From Microbulbifer agarilyticus S89 (GTDB lineage Bacteria; Pseudomonadota; Gammaproteobacteria; Pseudomonadales; Cellvibrionaceae), in the NCBI RefSeq assembly GCF_000220505.1, contig NZ_AFPJ01000037.1:145158-209157 (forward strand): a stretch of 64,000 nt of DNA. The letters run 5' to 3'. A program made the position numbers and the translations under genes. This document shows, one piece after another, positions 19,232-28,910 of the stretch. The notes under the pieces were generated by a model that was given only the letters and a program-made list of their open reading frames with translations, was not told where the DNA came from and did no database searches. Numbering within the stretch: the first letter of the stretch is position 1; each line of letters begins with the position of its first letter.

Positions 19232-20416
19232 CTAGGCCAGTGCCGACAACCCCCGTGCCAGATCGGCTTTGAGGTCCTCGACATTCTCCAGGCCTACAGA
19301 GACGCGGATCAGGTTTTCGGTGATACCGGCCTTGTGTTTGTCCTCGTCGCTCAGGCGGCCATGGGTGGTGGTGGCCGGGTGCACGATGGTGCTTTTGGCA
19401 TCGCCCAGGTTGGCGGTCACGGAGAAGATCTTGCAGGCATCGATCACTTTCCAGGCCGCCTCCCGGCCGCCAGGCACGGTAAAGCTGAACACCGCGCCAA
19501 AGCCGGACTGCTGTGCCGCTGCCAACTGGTGGTTCGGATGGCTCGGCAGGCCCACATAATTGACCTTCTCCACTTGCGCATGCTCATCCAGCCACCAGGC
19601 GATATCCAGGGCACTGGTACAGTGGGCGCGCATCCGCAGGCTCAGGGTCTCCAAACCTTTCAGGAACACCCAGGCGTTAAACGGGCTCAGGCTGGGCCCA
19701 CAGGTGCGCAGGAAGATCACCACTTCATCCATCAGCTCCTGCTTGCCCACCAAGACGCCACCCAGACAGCGGCCCTGCCCATCGAGGAACTTGGTGGCGG
19801 AATGCACCACAATATCCGCGCCCAATTCCAACGGGCGCTGCAGCGCCGGAGTGCAGAAGCAGTTATCCACCACCAACTGCGCGCCGGCACTGTGGGCCAG
19901 GTCCGCCATGGCCCGGATATCCGCAACCTCACACAGTGGGTTTGACGGCGTCTCCATAAATAGCAACTTGGTATCGCCATCCAGGGCGTCTTGCCACGCC
20001 TGGAAATCCGTCAGCTCCACAAAACTGACCTTGACCCCAAACTTCACCATGTAGCGGGTAAACAGCGCAGTAGTTGTACCGAACACACTGCGCGAACAGA
20101 TCACTCTGTCGCCACTTTTTAACGTGGCCATGCACAGGCTCAGGATTGCCGCCATGCCACTGGACGTAGCGACCGCGGCTTCCCCACCTTCCAGCGCGGC
20201 GATGCGCTCTTCAAACATGCGCACGGTGGGATTGGTATAGCGCGAGTAAACATTGCCGGGGGAGTCCCCGGAAAAACGCGCAGCAGCCTCTGCCGCCGAG
20301 GGAAAGACGTAACTGGAAGTGGTGTAGATAGGCTCGGCGTGCTCGCCTTCGGCCGACCGGCTCTGACCCGCTCTTACTGCCAGTGTTTCCAGTGCGTAGC
20401 CGTCGTCTTCAAACAT
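19232..20416 (-). CDS. metZ: O-succinylhomoserine sulfhydrylase
   Basis: A 394-residue Cys/Met-metabolism PLP enzyme. The PLP lysine is Lys209 in HSATKFLDGQGRCLGG; SRYTNPT and the ATSSGMAAI region complete the cofactor site. MetZ makes homocysteine directly from O-succinylhomoserine and sulfide. Assignment to metZ rather than metB rests on its place after cvpA-purF, as in Pseudomonas, and on sequence type. A terminator separates it from purF, so it probably has its own promoter within the 150-base gap. Confidence 0.9.
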   Translation of the reverse strand: MFEDDGYALETLAVRAGQSRSAEGEHAEPIYTTSSYVFPSAAEAAARFSGDSPGNVYSRYTNPTVRMFEERIAALEGGEAAVATSSGMAAILSLCMATLKSGDRVICSRSVFGTTTALFTRYMVKFGVKVSFVELTDFQAWQDALDGDTKLLFMETPSNPLCEVADIRAMADLAHSAGAQLVVDNCFCTPALQRPLELGADIVVHSATKFLDGQGRCLGGVLVGKQELMDEVVIFLRTCGPSLSPFNAWVFLKGLETLSLRMRAHCTSALDIAWWLDEHAQVEKVNYVGLPSHPNHQLAAAQQSGFGAVFSFTVPGGREAAWKVIDACKIFSVTANLGDAKSTIVHPATTTHGRLSDEDKHKAGITENLIRVSVGLENVEDLKADLARGLSALA

Positions 20417-20512
20417 GGGGTATCCGTCCCGGGTGTAGAAATCTTAACAAACGGTAATCTTACCCTAAGAATCGCACGCGCGTGGAGCTCAGCCTGCGCG
20501 TTGCGCAAAAAC

Positions 20513-20540
20513 AAAAAAGGCCCACCAAATGGTGAGCCTT
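20513..20540 (-). terminator. Rho-independent terminator of purF
   Basis: On the minus strand GGCTCACC and GGTGGGCC pair (one T-G wobble) around ATTT and are followed by six T. Confidence 0.85.
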
Positions 20541-20566
20541 CTCTGGGCAAAAATAACGTTGGGCGC

Positions 20567-22045
20567 TTACAGCGCGCTCTCGTTACCTTTGGCGGTGTCG
20601 TTGCGTGCGGCGTGCAGGCTGTCCAGGTACTCCTCGGTTACATCACCGGTGATGTACTTGCCATCAAACACTGCGCAATCAAACTCTTTGATTTCGGTGT
20701 TGCCGTCGGCGGAGGAAACGATCAGCTCATCCAAGTCCTGGTACACCAGCCAGTCTGCACCGATCTCTTCGCACACTTCTTCCGTGGTGCGGTTGTGCGC
20801 AACCAGCTCGGTCGCAGACGGCATATCAATACCGTAGACGTTCGGGTACTTAACCGCCGGCGCAGCCGAGGCGAAGTACACTTTTGCTGCACCCGCATCG
20901 CGCGCCATCTGGATAATCTGCTTGCAGGTGGTACCTCGCACAATGGAGTCGTCCACAAGCAACACATTCTTGCCGCGGAACTCCAGTGCAATCGGATTCA
21001 GCTTCTGGCGTACAGACTTCTTGCGCTGCTTCTGCCCCGGCATGATAAAGGTACGGCCGATATAGCGGTTCTTCACCATTCCCTCACGGAACTTCACGCC
21101 CAGGCGGTGCGCCACCATCTGGCCCGCAGAACGGGAGGAATCCGGAATCGGAATAACCACATCAATATCGTGATCCGGGCGCTCGCGCAGGATTTTTTCT
21201 GCCAGGTGTTCGCCCTGGCGCAGGCGCGCCTTGTGTACGGAAACACCATCCATAATGGAATCCGGGCGGGCAAAGTAAACATGTTCAAAAATACACGGGC
21301 GCAGCTGCGGGTTTTCCGCACACTGCTCGGAGTGCACGGTGCCGTCCAGCTCGATATAGATACACTCGCCGGGCGCTACGTCACGCACCAGGGAGTAGCC
21401 AAGCACATCCAGCGCAACCGACTCGGAGGCCACCATGTATTCGGTGCCCTGCTCGGTCTCGCGCTTGCCGTATACCAGCGGGCGGATGCCGTTGGGGTCA
21501 CGGAAGGCGACCACACCGTAACCAACGATCATGGCCACGCAGGCATAACCCCCGCTCACGCGTTTATGTACGGCACGCATCGCGGTAAAAATGTCTTCGG
21601 CTTTTGGCTGAAGCTTGTGCTGCTTGTGCAGCTCGTGGGCGAATACGTTGAGCAGGACTTCAGAGTCTGAGTCGGTATTAATATGGCGCAGGTCCTGCTG
21701 GAAGATCTGTTCCTTCACCTCTCTGACATTGGTGAGGTTGCCATTGTGGGCCATGGCGATCCCGTATGGGGAGTTCACGTAGAACGGCTGCGCCAGCGCA
21801 GGGCCGGAGCTACCTGCAGTGGGGTAGCGCACATGGCCAATACCGAAATTACCGGTAAGACGCTGCATGTGGCGCGCGCGGAACACATCGCGTACCAGGC
21901 CGTTCGCCTTTTGCTGGTTAAGACGGTCGCCATCACAGGTGACGATGCCGGCGGCGTCTTGGCCCCGGTGCTGCAACAGGGTAAGGGCGTCATACAATTG
22001 CAGATTGACGTCACTCTTACCGACGATTCCAACGATGCCACACAT
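20567..22045 (-). CDS. purF: Amidophosphoribosyltransferase
   Basis: The 492 residues begin MCGIVGIVG, where Cys2 becomes the N-terminal nucleophile of the glutamine amidotransferase domain (about 2-240). The phosphoribosyltransferase domain follows, with the PRPP loop [17 protein letters not shown] near residue 367. The enzyme commits PRPP to purine synthesis by forming phosphoribosylamine. The length matches E. coli PurF (505). It follows cvpA by 68 bases, the order known in E. coli and pseudomonads, and ends at a good terminator. PurR control cannot be judged here. Confidence 0.97.
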   Translation of the reverse strand: MCGIVGIVGKSDVNLQLYDALTLLQHRGQDAAGIVTCDGDRLNQQKANGLVRDVFRARHMQRLTGNFGIGHVRYPTAGSSGPALAQPFYVNSPYGIAMAHNGNLTNVREVKEQIFQQDLRHINTDSDSEVLLNVFAHELHKQHKLQPKAEDIFTAMRAVHKRVSGGYACVAMIVGYGVVAFRDPNGIRPLVYGKRETEQGTEYMVASESVALDVLGYSLVRDVAPGECIYIELDGTVHSEQCAENPQLRPCIFEHVYFARPDSIMDGVSVHKARLRQGEHLAEKILRERPDHDIDVVIPIPDSSRSAGQMVAHRLGVKFREGMVKNRYIGRTFIMPGQKQRKKSVRQKLNPIALEFRGKNVLLVDDSIVRGTTCKQIIQMARDAGAAKVYFASAAPAVKYPNVYGIDMPSATELVAHNRTTEEVCEEIGADWLVYQDLDELIVSSADGNTEIKEFDCAVFDGKYITGDVTEEYLDSLHAARNDTAKGNESAL

Positions 22046-22113
22046 ACTTCAGATAACCCCAGTCATTTCGAAATGGTCTCGGTGATCCCGCGCCGCCTCC
22101 TGCAGCCCATCGA

Positions 22114-22611
22114 TCAGTCAAATTGCGCTGCGAAGAAGTCCTTGATCGCGCCGGCCGCTTCGCGTGCACGATCTTCAAATTCAAGAAAATGCGGTATTAA
22201 CGCCGACTGCTGCCACCAGCCGTCCTGATCCACCGGCGCCAGTGCCGGAACAAAGATCAACAGCGCCATCACGATGATGCAACCGCGAAACAAGCCAAAC
22301 ACCATCCCCAGTACCCGGTCGGTTCCCGAAAGCCCGGTGGCTTCCACAAACGCAGACAAAAACATATTCAGGCCAGCGCCTGCCAATAGGGTAACGATAA
22401 AGAGTATGGAAAAGGCCGCGATGACCTGCAGTGAAGGCGTATCGACGAGGTTGGAAAGTAACGGGGCCAGCTGGTCACGAAACATCATGGCCACGACAAA
22501 GGCCGCCACCCAGGTGAGCAGCGACAGGACTTCGCGCACAAAGCCTCGGCTCAGGCCGATAAGCGTCGAGATGGCAATGATTGCCAGAATGGTCCAGTCA
22601 GCCCAGTTCAT
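22114..22611 (-). CDS. cvpA: CvpA family membrane protein
   Basis: A 165-residue inner-membrane protein with four hydrophobic helices; the first begins right after MNWADWTILAIIAISTLIG. The GLSRGFVREVLSLLTWV segment and RVLGMVFGLFRGCI near residue 100 are typical of the family. CvpA was named for colicin V production and is linked to envelope stress tolerance; its mechanism is unknown. It lies directly before purF, as is usual. It may share a transcript with the SPOR gene 129 bases upstream. Confidence 0.93.
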   Translation of the reverse strand: MNWADWTILAIIAISTLIGLSRGFVREVLSLLTWVAAFVVAMMFRDQLAPLLSNLVDTPSLQVIAAFSILFIVTLLAGAGLNMFLSAFVEATGLSGTDRVLGMVFGLFRGCIIVMALLIFVPALAPVDQDGWWQQSALIPHFLEFEDRAREAAGAIKDFFAAQFD

Positions 22612-22740
22612 TCAACCCTACCTGCTACGCGGCGGCTGCCGCGAAGAGCGCGCATTCTAACTTACCGACCGGGGCCAGTGAAGCTATTCCCGAACCACTT
22701 CACAAACAGAGACCCTAAGGTCCCGCCTCAGGCGCCAGTA

Positions 22741-23442
22741 TCAGGCGCGATAGCGCAGGATGAGCGTCTGGGTTTTCAGCAGTTTATCCAGTTTCTGCTT
22801 GTCTGACTGGGCATCCACCCGGCTCAGTTTAGGCCCGACAAACACACGTACCAGACGCCCCTTGGGGGTATCAACGGCGCGGGTATAGGCCCGGAAGCCG
22901 GCATCCATCAGCTGGTTGCGAATGCGATCAGCGCTCGCCACTTCCTTATAGGCCCCAACCTGCACTACCCAGCCTTCGGGCAAGCCCTGGTCATCCAGCT
23001 GGGTTTCTTCTGCCGGCATCTGCAGCTCAGGTGCGGGCTCAGGCTCGGCCGGCTCGACGTTCGCCACTGCGGCGGCGGGCTGCCTGGGCTCTGGGACCGC
23101 AGCATCGTCAGGCGCGGAGGACACCGATTCCGGGGCGGGCCCAGACTGCTCTACATACTCCGGCTGGAAAACCTCATTTACCGGCGGTGCCGGCTCCACC
23201 TCTTCCACCGGCTGCGGCTCGGCAATGGTGATCGGGGTAATATCTGGCGGTGCCGGGATCTGGCTGGTGACATCAATGTAACGCGCCCCTTCCCGGTCAA
23301 ACAGGCTGGGCAGGAAGATCACCGCCAACGCCGCCAGCACCAGCGCACCGACAATGCGCTGCTTTACCCCGTCGTTCAGGCGACGCGGCGCACCCTCTGG
23401 GCATTGAGTGAAAGAATCGGATTCGCTGTCCCGGCCGGCCAT
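22741..23442 (-). CDS. SPOR-domain membrane protein, DedD-like
   Basis: I choose the ATG at 23442 (MAGRDSESDSF), giving 233 residues; longer reading frames run back into folC. A short cytoplasmic start leads to one membrane helix (about 30-47, IVGALVLAALAVIFLPSLF), then a Pro/Glu/Ala-rich periplasmic linker, then a C-terminal SPOR domain (about 155-230, GWVVQVGAYKE ... VRVFVGP). SPOR domains bind glycan strands without stem peptides at the division site. The position between folC and cvpA is that of dedD. It probably helps cell constriction. Confidence 0.92.
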   Translation of the reverse strand: MAGRDSESDSFTQCPEGAPRRLNDGVKQRIVGALVLAALAVIFLPSLFDREGARYIDVTSQIPAPPDITPITIAEPQPVEEVEPAPPVNEVFQPEYVEQSGPAPESVSSAPDDAAVPEPRQPAAAVANVEPAEPEPAPELQMPAEETQLDDQGLPEGWVVQVGAYKEVASADRIRNQLMDAGFRAYTRAVDTPKGRLVRVFVGPKLSRVDAQSDKQKLDKLLKTQTLILRYRA

Positions 23443-23479
23443 TTCGTTGTTCTCTTGTCGCTGCTCTGGGCAGTTTTGC

Positions 23480-24733
23480 TCATGTGAGCGGCTGAATTGC
23501 TGACAAAACCTCTGCAACGGTAAAGAAAGAACCGAATACAAGCAACCTGTCTTCGCCACCCAGGCCAGCAATGGCCAGCTCCAACTGCTCCGCCACCGGC
23601 GCACTGGCTACCGCTACCTGCCCCGCCGCTACACCTGCGGCGGCGAGTCCCGCGCGAACCTGCGCGGCATCCGCGGCCCGGGGGTTGCCCGGCAAGAGCG
23701 CCGGATACCAGTAATCCACCACCTTCTTCAACGGCGCCACAAGCCCATCCAGGTCTTTGTCCGCCATCACCGCCACCAGCGCCACGGTACGACCGGACAC
23801 CGGGTGACGTGTCAACCAGCGAGCCAGGTATTCCGCCGCTGCGGGGTTGTGCCCCACATCCAGCAACACGTCACGCTCCTGATAACGGGCCGTCTGGCAG
23901 CGCCCGGGCATTTGCAGCGCAGCCAGCACGTCACACACCTGTTCAGCGCCCGGTAGCTCACCGGCCAGGGCCAAAGCGGTAATCGCGGCGGCCACACTGG
24001 AGGAAGGCAAGCGCAGCTCTGGCAACCCAATGCGCAGTTCCGGTTCCGCTTTCAGTAGGTACTCACCTTCAATCAGCGAAAACTGATGGTCGATAAAAAA
24101 GCTGTCGCACCCCAACTCCCGCGATGCATCCACCACCGACGCCGGCGGCTGCGGGTCCGCACACACAAACGTCTTGCCTGCGCGCAAAATTCCCGCTTTT
24201 TCGCGGCCAATCACCTCGCGGTCATTGCCAAGCCAGGCTTCGTGATCCACCGCAACGCTGGTGATAATCGATATATCGGAGTCCACCAGGTTCACCGCAT
24301 CCAGCCTGCCACCGAGCCCGACTTCGAGCAGCGCAAACTCCACATCCGCGCGCTTGAACAACCACAGGCCTGCGAGAGTGGTGAATTCAAAATAGGTCAG
24401 GCTGATATCACCGCGCGCCGCATCTACTGCCTCGAAGGCCGCAATCAGTTGCGCATCGCTGACCTCTTCACCATTTACCCGAATACGCTCGTTGAAACGC
24501 AACAGGTGCGGGGAACTGTAGGCACCCACCGAATGCCCCCCAGCGCACAGCAGTGCCTCCATGGTGCGCACGCAACTGCCCTTGCCATTGGTACCGCCGA
24601 CGGTGATCACGCGCCGCGCCGGAGTCTGCACGTCGAGCGCGCGGGCCACTGCGGAAACCCGCTCAAGTCCAAGTTCGATTTCTGTGGGGTGTAGCTGTTC
24701 CAGGCGAGCAAGCCAGGATTGGAGGTCACTCAT
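23480..24733 (-). CDS. folC: Bifunctional dihydrofolate / folylpolyglutamate synthase
   Basis: A 417-residue Mur-ligase-type enzyme. The P-loop is ITVGGTNGKGSCVRTMEALL near residue 45, followed by SPHLLRFNERI and a glutamate-ligase C-terminal domain (LLDVGHNPAAAEYLARWL near 290). It joins glutamate to dihydropteroate to make dihydrofolate and then lengthens the polyglutamate tail. The length matches E. coli FolC (422). It lies between accD and the SPOR gene, as in pseudomonads and E. coli. Confidence 0.95.
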   Translation of the reverse strand: MSDLQSWLARLEQLHPTEIELGLERVSAVARALDVQTPARRVITVGGTNGKGSCVRTMEALLCAGGHSVGAYSSPHLLRFNERIRVNGEEVSDAQLIAAFEAVDAARGDISLTYFEFTTLAGLWLFKRADVEFALLEVGLGGRLDAVNLVDSDISIITSVAVDHEAWLGNDREVIGREKAGILRAGKTFVCADPQPPASVVDASRELGCDSFFIDHQFSLIEGEYLLKAEPELRIGLPELRLPSSSVAAAITALALAGELPGAEQVCDVLAALQMPGRCQTARYQERDVLLDVGHNPAAAEYLARWLTRHPVSGRTVALVAVMADKDLDGLVAPLKKVVDYWYPALLPGNPRAADAAQVRAGLAAAGVAAGQVAVASAPVAEQLELAIAGLGGEDRLLVFGSFFTVAEVLSAIQPLT

Positions 24734-24925
24734 GAATGCACCAAACGTTCTTCAGAGCGCGAATTCTATTCAGGAATGCGGGGAGAGAACAGGCAATAAC
24801 AAGCCGAATTGAGGGGCGATTGAAAATAGCGTAAGGACGACGGGAAAAAACAGGGTCGAGAAGAAAAGACTATGAAGGGAGCGACGGCCCCACCCACACA
24901 ACGTGAGTGGGACCGAGAACAAGCC

Positions 24926-25780
24926 TTAATTGTTGGTCAGCTTGCTCAACAGTCGACCAACGGTATTGCGCATGTCTTTCCGCGGGATAATCATGTCGAT
25001 GGCGCCATGCTCCAGCAGGAATTCCGCACGCTGGAAGCCTTTCGGCAGCTTCTGACGAATGGTCTGCTCGATGATATTCGGCCCGGCAAACCCGGCGCGT
25101 GCGCCCGGCTCTGCGGCATTGATATCACCCAGCAGGGCCAGGGAGGCAGACACACCACCGTATACGGGGTCGGTCATGATCGAGATATACGGCACGCCGG
25201 CCATACGCATCTTCTCGAGCACCGCAGAGGTCTTGGCCATCTGCATCAGGGAGATCAATGCCTCCTGCATGCGCGCACCACCGGTGGCCGAGAAGCACAC
25301 CAGCGGAATATTTTCTTCCAGTGCCCGCTGGGCGGCACGGGTGAATTTCTCACCTACCACATAGCCCATGGAACCGCCGTGGAAGGCAAATTCAAAGGCG
25401 ACCGCAACCACCGGCTTGCCTTCGAGTAACCCCTGCATGGCCACCAGCGCATCTTTCTCACCGGTCGCCTTCTGGGCCTGAGTCAGGCGGTCTTTGTATT
25501 TTTTGACGTCCTTGAACTTCAGGCGATCCACTGGCTCCACATCCGTGGCCAGCTCTTCCCGCTGCTCGGTATCCAGGAACATGTCCAGACGACGGCGGGC
25601 GCCAATACGAAAGTGGTGATCGCACTTGGGGCACACATCGAGATTGCGCTCCAGCTCCGGCAGGTACAGGGTGGAATCGCACTTTACGCACTTTTTCCAA
25701 ACACCTTCGGGCACCTTGCTGGCACCGGGGCGACGTTCAGCGCGAATGACGGAGGGAACAATTTTTTCTAACCAGCTCAT
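24926..25780 (-). CDS. accD: Acetyl-CoA carboxylase carboxyltransferase subunit beta
   Basis: The 284 residues start with a four-cysteine zinc ribbon (Cys31, Cys34, Cys50, Cys53), which can bind nucleic acid and links the subunit to translational self-control in E. coli. A crotonase-type carboxyltransferase domain follows, with [13 protein letters not shown] and the GYVVGEKF region. With AccA it moves carboxyl from carboxybiotin to acetyl-CoA to form malonyl-CoA. It lies between trpA and folC. A sizeable hairpin lies in the gap to trpA. Confidence 0.96.
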   Translation of the reverse strand: MSWLEKIVPSVIRAERRPGASKVPEGVWKKCVKCDSTLYLPELERNLDVCPKCDHHFRIGARRRLDMFLDTEQREELATDVEPVDRLKFKDVKKYKDRLTQAQKATGEKDALVAMQGLLEGKPVVAVAFEFAFHGGSMGYVVGEKFTRAAQRALEENIPLVCFSATGGARMQEALISLMQMAKTSAVLEKMRMAGVPYISIMTDPVYGGVSASLALLGDINAAEPGARAGFAGPNIIEQTIRQKLPKGFQRAEFLLEHGAIDMIIPRKDMRNTVGRLLSKLTNN

Positions 25781-25906
25781 TCTGTTTCCAAATCCAATGC
25801 TTGCAGGATTGACTCGCCGGGCTTCGACCCCTTGCGAAGAAGAGGTCAGAGTATATGACCGACGATTCTAAAACCGCGAATTAAACCACTTTCAGAAAGA
25901 TTGCTC

Positions 25907-25944
25907 TTGGCCAGATAAGCCGCGCATTCGGGCTTTCTGGCCAA
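25907..25944 (-). promoter_or_regulatory. Long hairpin between trpA and accD
   Basis: TTGGCCAGA and TCTGGCCAA, then AAGCC and GGCTT inside them, form a 14-bp stem with one bulged T and a 9-base loop. No T-run follows on the minus strand, so it looks more like an RNA stability or processing element than a terminator. Confidence 0.55.
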
Positions 25945-26009
25945 CCTCTACTGGCACGTAAACGCCCTACTCAAGAACTCCCGCGGAAGTAAGGCTCGAG
26001 CCAGCAATT

Positions 26010-26822
26010 TCAGCTATCCAGCGCCGAACGCATCTCGCTCACAATCGCGCCCAAACGGTCCTTGGCCGCCGCACCATCGGCAGATTCGCCCACCGCCGAC
26101 ACCAGCACACTGCCAACCACCGCGCCATCGCCATCGGCACTCACCGCTTTGGCGGAGGCGCCATCCTTAATACCAAAACCCACACACAGTGGCAGATCGG
26201 TATAGCGCCGGATACGCATCAGGTTTTCATGCACGGAATCAAGGTCCAGGTGACCGGCGCCGGTCACGCCCTTGAGCGATACATAGTAGACAAACCCACT
26301 GGCCAGCTCGGTAATCTCGGCAATCCGCGCATCGCTGGTCGTCGGCGTCAGCAAAAAGATATTGCGCAGATCGCGGGCCTTCAGCAACTCGTTCAGGGGC
26401 ACCGCCTCTTCCGCCGGCAGGTCCACGGTTAGCGCGCCGTCACCGCCAGCAGCCTGCAGCGCATCCGCAAACACTTCCGCCCCCATCTTTTCGATGGGAT
26501 TGGCATACCCCATCAAGATCACCGGGGTCTCGGTGTCCTTGGTGCGGAACTCTTCAATCAATGCCATGCACTTGCGCAGGGAGGCCTTGTGCTCGAGCGC
26601 GCGCTCGTGCCCCTTCTGGATCACCGGCCCTTCGGCCATTGGGTCTGAAAACGGAACCCCCAGTTCAATCAGGTCGGAACCGCTGGCCACCAGCTGATGC
26701 ATCAGGTCTACCGTATTTTCCAGGCCACCATCGCCAGCGACGATATAGGTAACCAGCGCCTTACGGCCTTCACTGCGCAGCTTGGCAAAGCGACGATCGA
26801 TTCGATTATTTAATGTAGTCAC
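26010..26822 (-). CDS. trpA: Tryptophan synthase alpha subunit
   Basis: A 270-residue TIM barrel. The catalytic Glu53 sits in LIELGVPFSDP. The second catalytic position, Asp60 in E. coli, is Glu64 here (DPMAEGP). GYANPIEKMGAE and GFGIKDGASAKAV form the phosphate-binding part. The subunit cleaves indole-3-glycerol phosphate and passes indole to TrpB. It follows trpB by 11 bases and is clearly in the same operon. Confidence 0.96.
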   Translation of the reverse strand: MTTLNNRIDRRFAKLRSEGRKALVTYIVAGDGGLENTVDLMHQLVASGSDLIELGVPFSDPMAEGPVIQKGHERALEHKASLRKCMALIEEFRTKDTETPVILMGYANPIEKMGAEVFADALQAAGGDGALTVDLPAEEAVPLNELLKARDLRNIFLLTPTTSDARIAEITELASGFVYYVSLKGVTGAGHLDLDSVHENLMRIRRYTDLPLCVGFGIKDGASAKAVSADGDGAVVGSVLVSAVGESADGAAAKDRLGAIVSEMRSALDS

Positions 26823-26833
26823 GACCGGGTTCC

Positions 26834-28054
26834 TTAAACTTCAATGCCGTCGATAGCGGCAACGGTGAAAATATCCTTATCACCGCGACCAGACAGGTTC
26901 ACAACAATATTCTGGTCCGCACCCATGGTGGCGGCGAGCTTGAGCGCATAGGCTACCGCGTGGCTGGATTCCAGCGCTGGCAAAATACCCTCAGTGCGGG
27001 TCAACTGGCGGAATGCAGCGAGGGCTTCATCATCGTTTGCAGCCACATATTCGACACGACCAATATCACGCAACCAGGCGTGCTCGGGGCCGACCCCCGG
27101 GTAATCCAGACCTGCAGATACCGAGTGCGTCTCGATAATCTGCCCATCGTCATCTTCCATCAGGTAGGTACGGTTGCCGTGCAGCACGCCGGGCACACCA
27201 TCGTTCAGCGGCGCTGCATGACGGCCGGTTTCTACACCGTCACCACCGGCCTCTACGCCGTACATTTTTACGGATTCGTCAGCCAGGAACGGATGGAACA
27301 GGCCAATGGCATTGGAACCACCGCCCACACAAGCCACCAGCGCATCCGGCAGCTGACCGAATTGCTCCAGACTCTGACGACGCGCTTCGCGACCGATAAT
27401 GGAATTAAAATCGCGCACCAACTGCGGGTAAGGGTGCGGCCCCGCCACGGTACCAATGATGTAGAAGGTATCATCCACATTGGTCACCCAGTCGCGCATG
27501 GCCTCATTCATGGCATCTTTCAGCGTCTTGGAGCCGGACTCTACGGGAATGACTTCCGCTCCCAGCAGCTTCATGCGGTACACATTCGGCGACTGACGCT
27601 TAACGTCTTCCGCGCCCATGTACACCGCACACTTGAGCCCCAGGCGTGCCGCAACCGTTGCGGTAGCCACACCGTGCTGACCGGCACCAGTTTCGGCAAT
27701 CACCCGGCTCTTGCCGCTGTGCTTGGCGAGCAGCGCCTGGCCAACGGTGTTATTCACCTTGTGCGCACCGGTATGGTTGAGATCTTCGCGCTTCAGCCAA
27801 ATACGGGCACCGCCGGCGGCTTCGGTAAGACGTTCCGCCAGATAGAGGGGCGAAGGGCGGCCGACGTAGTGGGCCAGGTCGTAATCAAATGCGGACTGAA
27901 ACTCCGGATCGTTTTTCAGGCGCTCATACATTTCCTGCAATTCATCGAGGGCGCTGATCAGGGTCTCGGAGACGAAACGCCCACCGAACTCACCGAAGTG
28001 CCCGCGGGCATCCGGGTAGGCCCCAAAATCGACAGGTGAACTGGGTTTACTCAC
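26834..28054 (-). CDS. trpB: Tryptophan synthase beta subunit
   Basis: The 406 residues include the PLP lysine Lys99 in [16 protein letters not shown], the GGGSNAIG phosphate loop near residue 240 and [13 protein letters not shown], all standard for TrpB1. It condenses indole with serine. The start comes three bases after the trpF stop. In P. aeruginosa trpBA is elsewhere with trpI; here it keeps the trpF-trpB-trpA order, likely the older arrangement. No leader peptide or attenuator is seen before trpF. Confidence 0.97.
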   Translation of the reverse strand: MSKPSSPVDFGAYPDARGHFGEFGGRFVSETLISALDELQEMYERLKNDPEFQSAFDYDLAHYVGRPSPLYLAERLTEAAGGARIWLKREDLNHTGAHKVNNTVGQALLAKHSGKSRVIAETGAGQHGVATATVAARLGLKCAVYMGAEDVKRQSPNVYRMKLLGAEVIPVESGSKTLKDAMNEAMRDWVTNVDDTFYIIGTVAGPHPYPQLVRDFNSIIGREARRQSLEQFGQLPDALVACVGGGSNAIGLFHPFLADESVKMYGVEAGGDGVETGRHAAPLNDGVPGVLHGNRTYLMEDDDGQIIETHSVSAGLDYPGVGPEHAWLRDIGRVEYVAANDDEALAAFRQLTRTEGILPALESSHAVAYALKLAATMGADQNIVVNLSGRGDKDIFTVAAIDGIEV

Positions 28055-28057
28055 GGC

Positions 28058-28720
28058 TCAAACTCCTTGAATCAATGCATTACTGGACGCGCCGCTTGCA
28101 GCGGCAGCGCGGGATGCGCGCACAAACTCGCGCACCTTGTCTGGATCTTTACGGCCCGGTGCGGCTTCCACACCACCGCTCACATCAACAGCGTCGGGGG
28201 CAGCCGCAACAATCGCCTGCGCCACATTTTCCGGGCTCAGCCCGCCGGCAAGAATCACCTGGCGCGCATTGCGCGCGCGGCCCTGGGGCACACGCTGCCA
28301 GTCAAAGGTATCGCCGGTGCCACCGGGCACACCTTTGCGGTAGGCATCCAGCAGGAAACCACGCGCATCCGGGTAGGCCGCCATGGCCTCGCAGGGATCC
28401 AGCTCAGGTTTCATACGCAGGGCTTTGATATATGGACGATAAAACTGTCGGCAGTAGGCTGCGGTTTCATTGCCGTGGAATTGCAGCAGGTTCAGCGGGA
28501 CCTGTGCCAGCGTCTGCTCGACTTCCTGTGGATGGGCATCCACAAACAGACCAGTCAGCACAACAAAGGGGGTTACCGCTCGGGCAATTTCCGCAGCCTG
28601 CTGCAAGGACACAGAGCGGGGGCTGGGCGGATAAAACACCAGACCAAGCGCATCAGCGCCGGCCTCGACAGCCAGGCGAGCGTCTTCGACACTGGTAATA
28701 CCGCAGATCTTTACGCGCAT
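28058..28720 (-). CDS. trpF: Phosphoribosylanthranilate isomerase
   Basis: I choose the ATG at 28720 (MRVKICGITSVEDARL), where the family's conserved start begins, giving 220 residues; an upstream ATG adds 20 unlikely residues. The TIM barrel shows the catalytic Cys7 in KICGIT, LQFHGNE, and the phosphate-binding ILAGGLSPENV plus VDVSGGVE. It converts phosphoribosylanthranilate to the enol ribulose form in tryptophan synthesis. It starts the trpF-trpB-trpA run. Confidence 0.95.
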   Translation of the reverse strand: MRVKICGITSVEDARLAVEAGADALGLVFYPPSPRSVSLQQAAEIARAVTPFVVLTGLFVDAHPQEVEQTLAQVPLNLLQFHGNETAAYCRQFYRPYIKALRMKPELDPCEAMAAYPDARGFLLDAYRKGVPGGTGDTFDWQRVPQGRARNARQVILAGGLSPENVAQAIVAAAPDAVDVSGGVEAAPGRKDPDKVREFVRASRAAAASGASSNALIQGV

Positions 28721-28910
28721 AATCCTTACATCGCTATACCTGCCAGACTGGCGCTCTGTCGGACACCACTGCACCCACAACAGAAATCATCTTTTGACGA
28801 TCGCCGTACATCCCGGGCGCTGGCAGTAGAAGAATTCGGAGAGCCGGCGATAGTAGCAGATCAGCGGGCACGGCGAAATGTGTACGCGCCAGGCCGTCTC
28901 GCAAAAGCAA

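Noticed and set aside
26960-28039. Long plus-strand frame opposite trpB
   Set aside because: It is the antisense shadow of a well-conserved gene with high GC at third positions; its product is rich in His, Arg and Gln and has no motifs.
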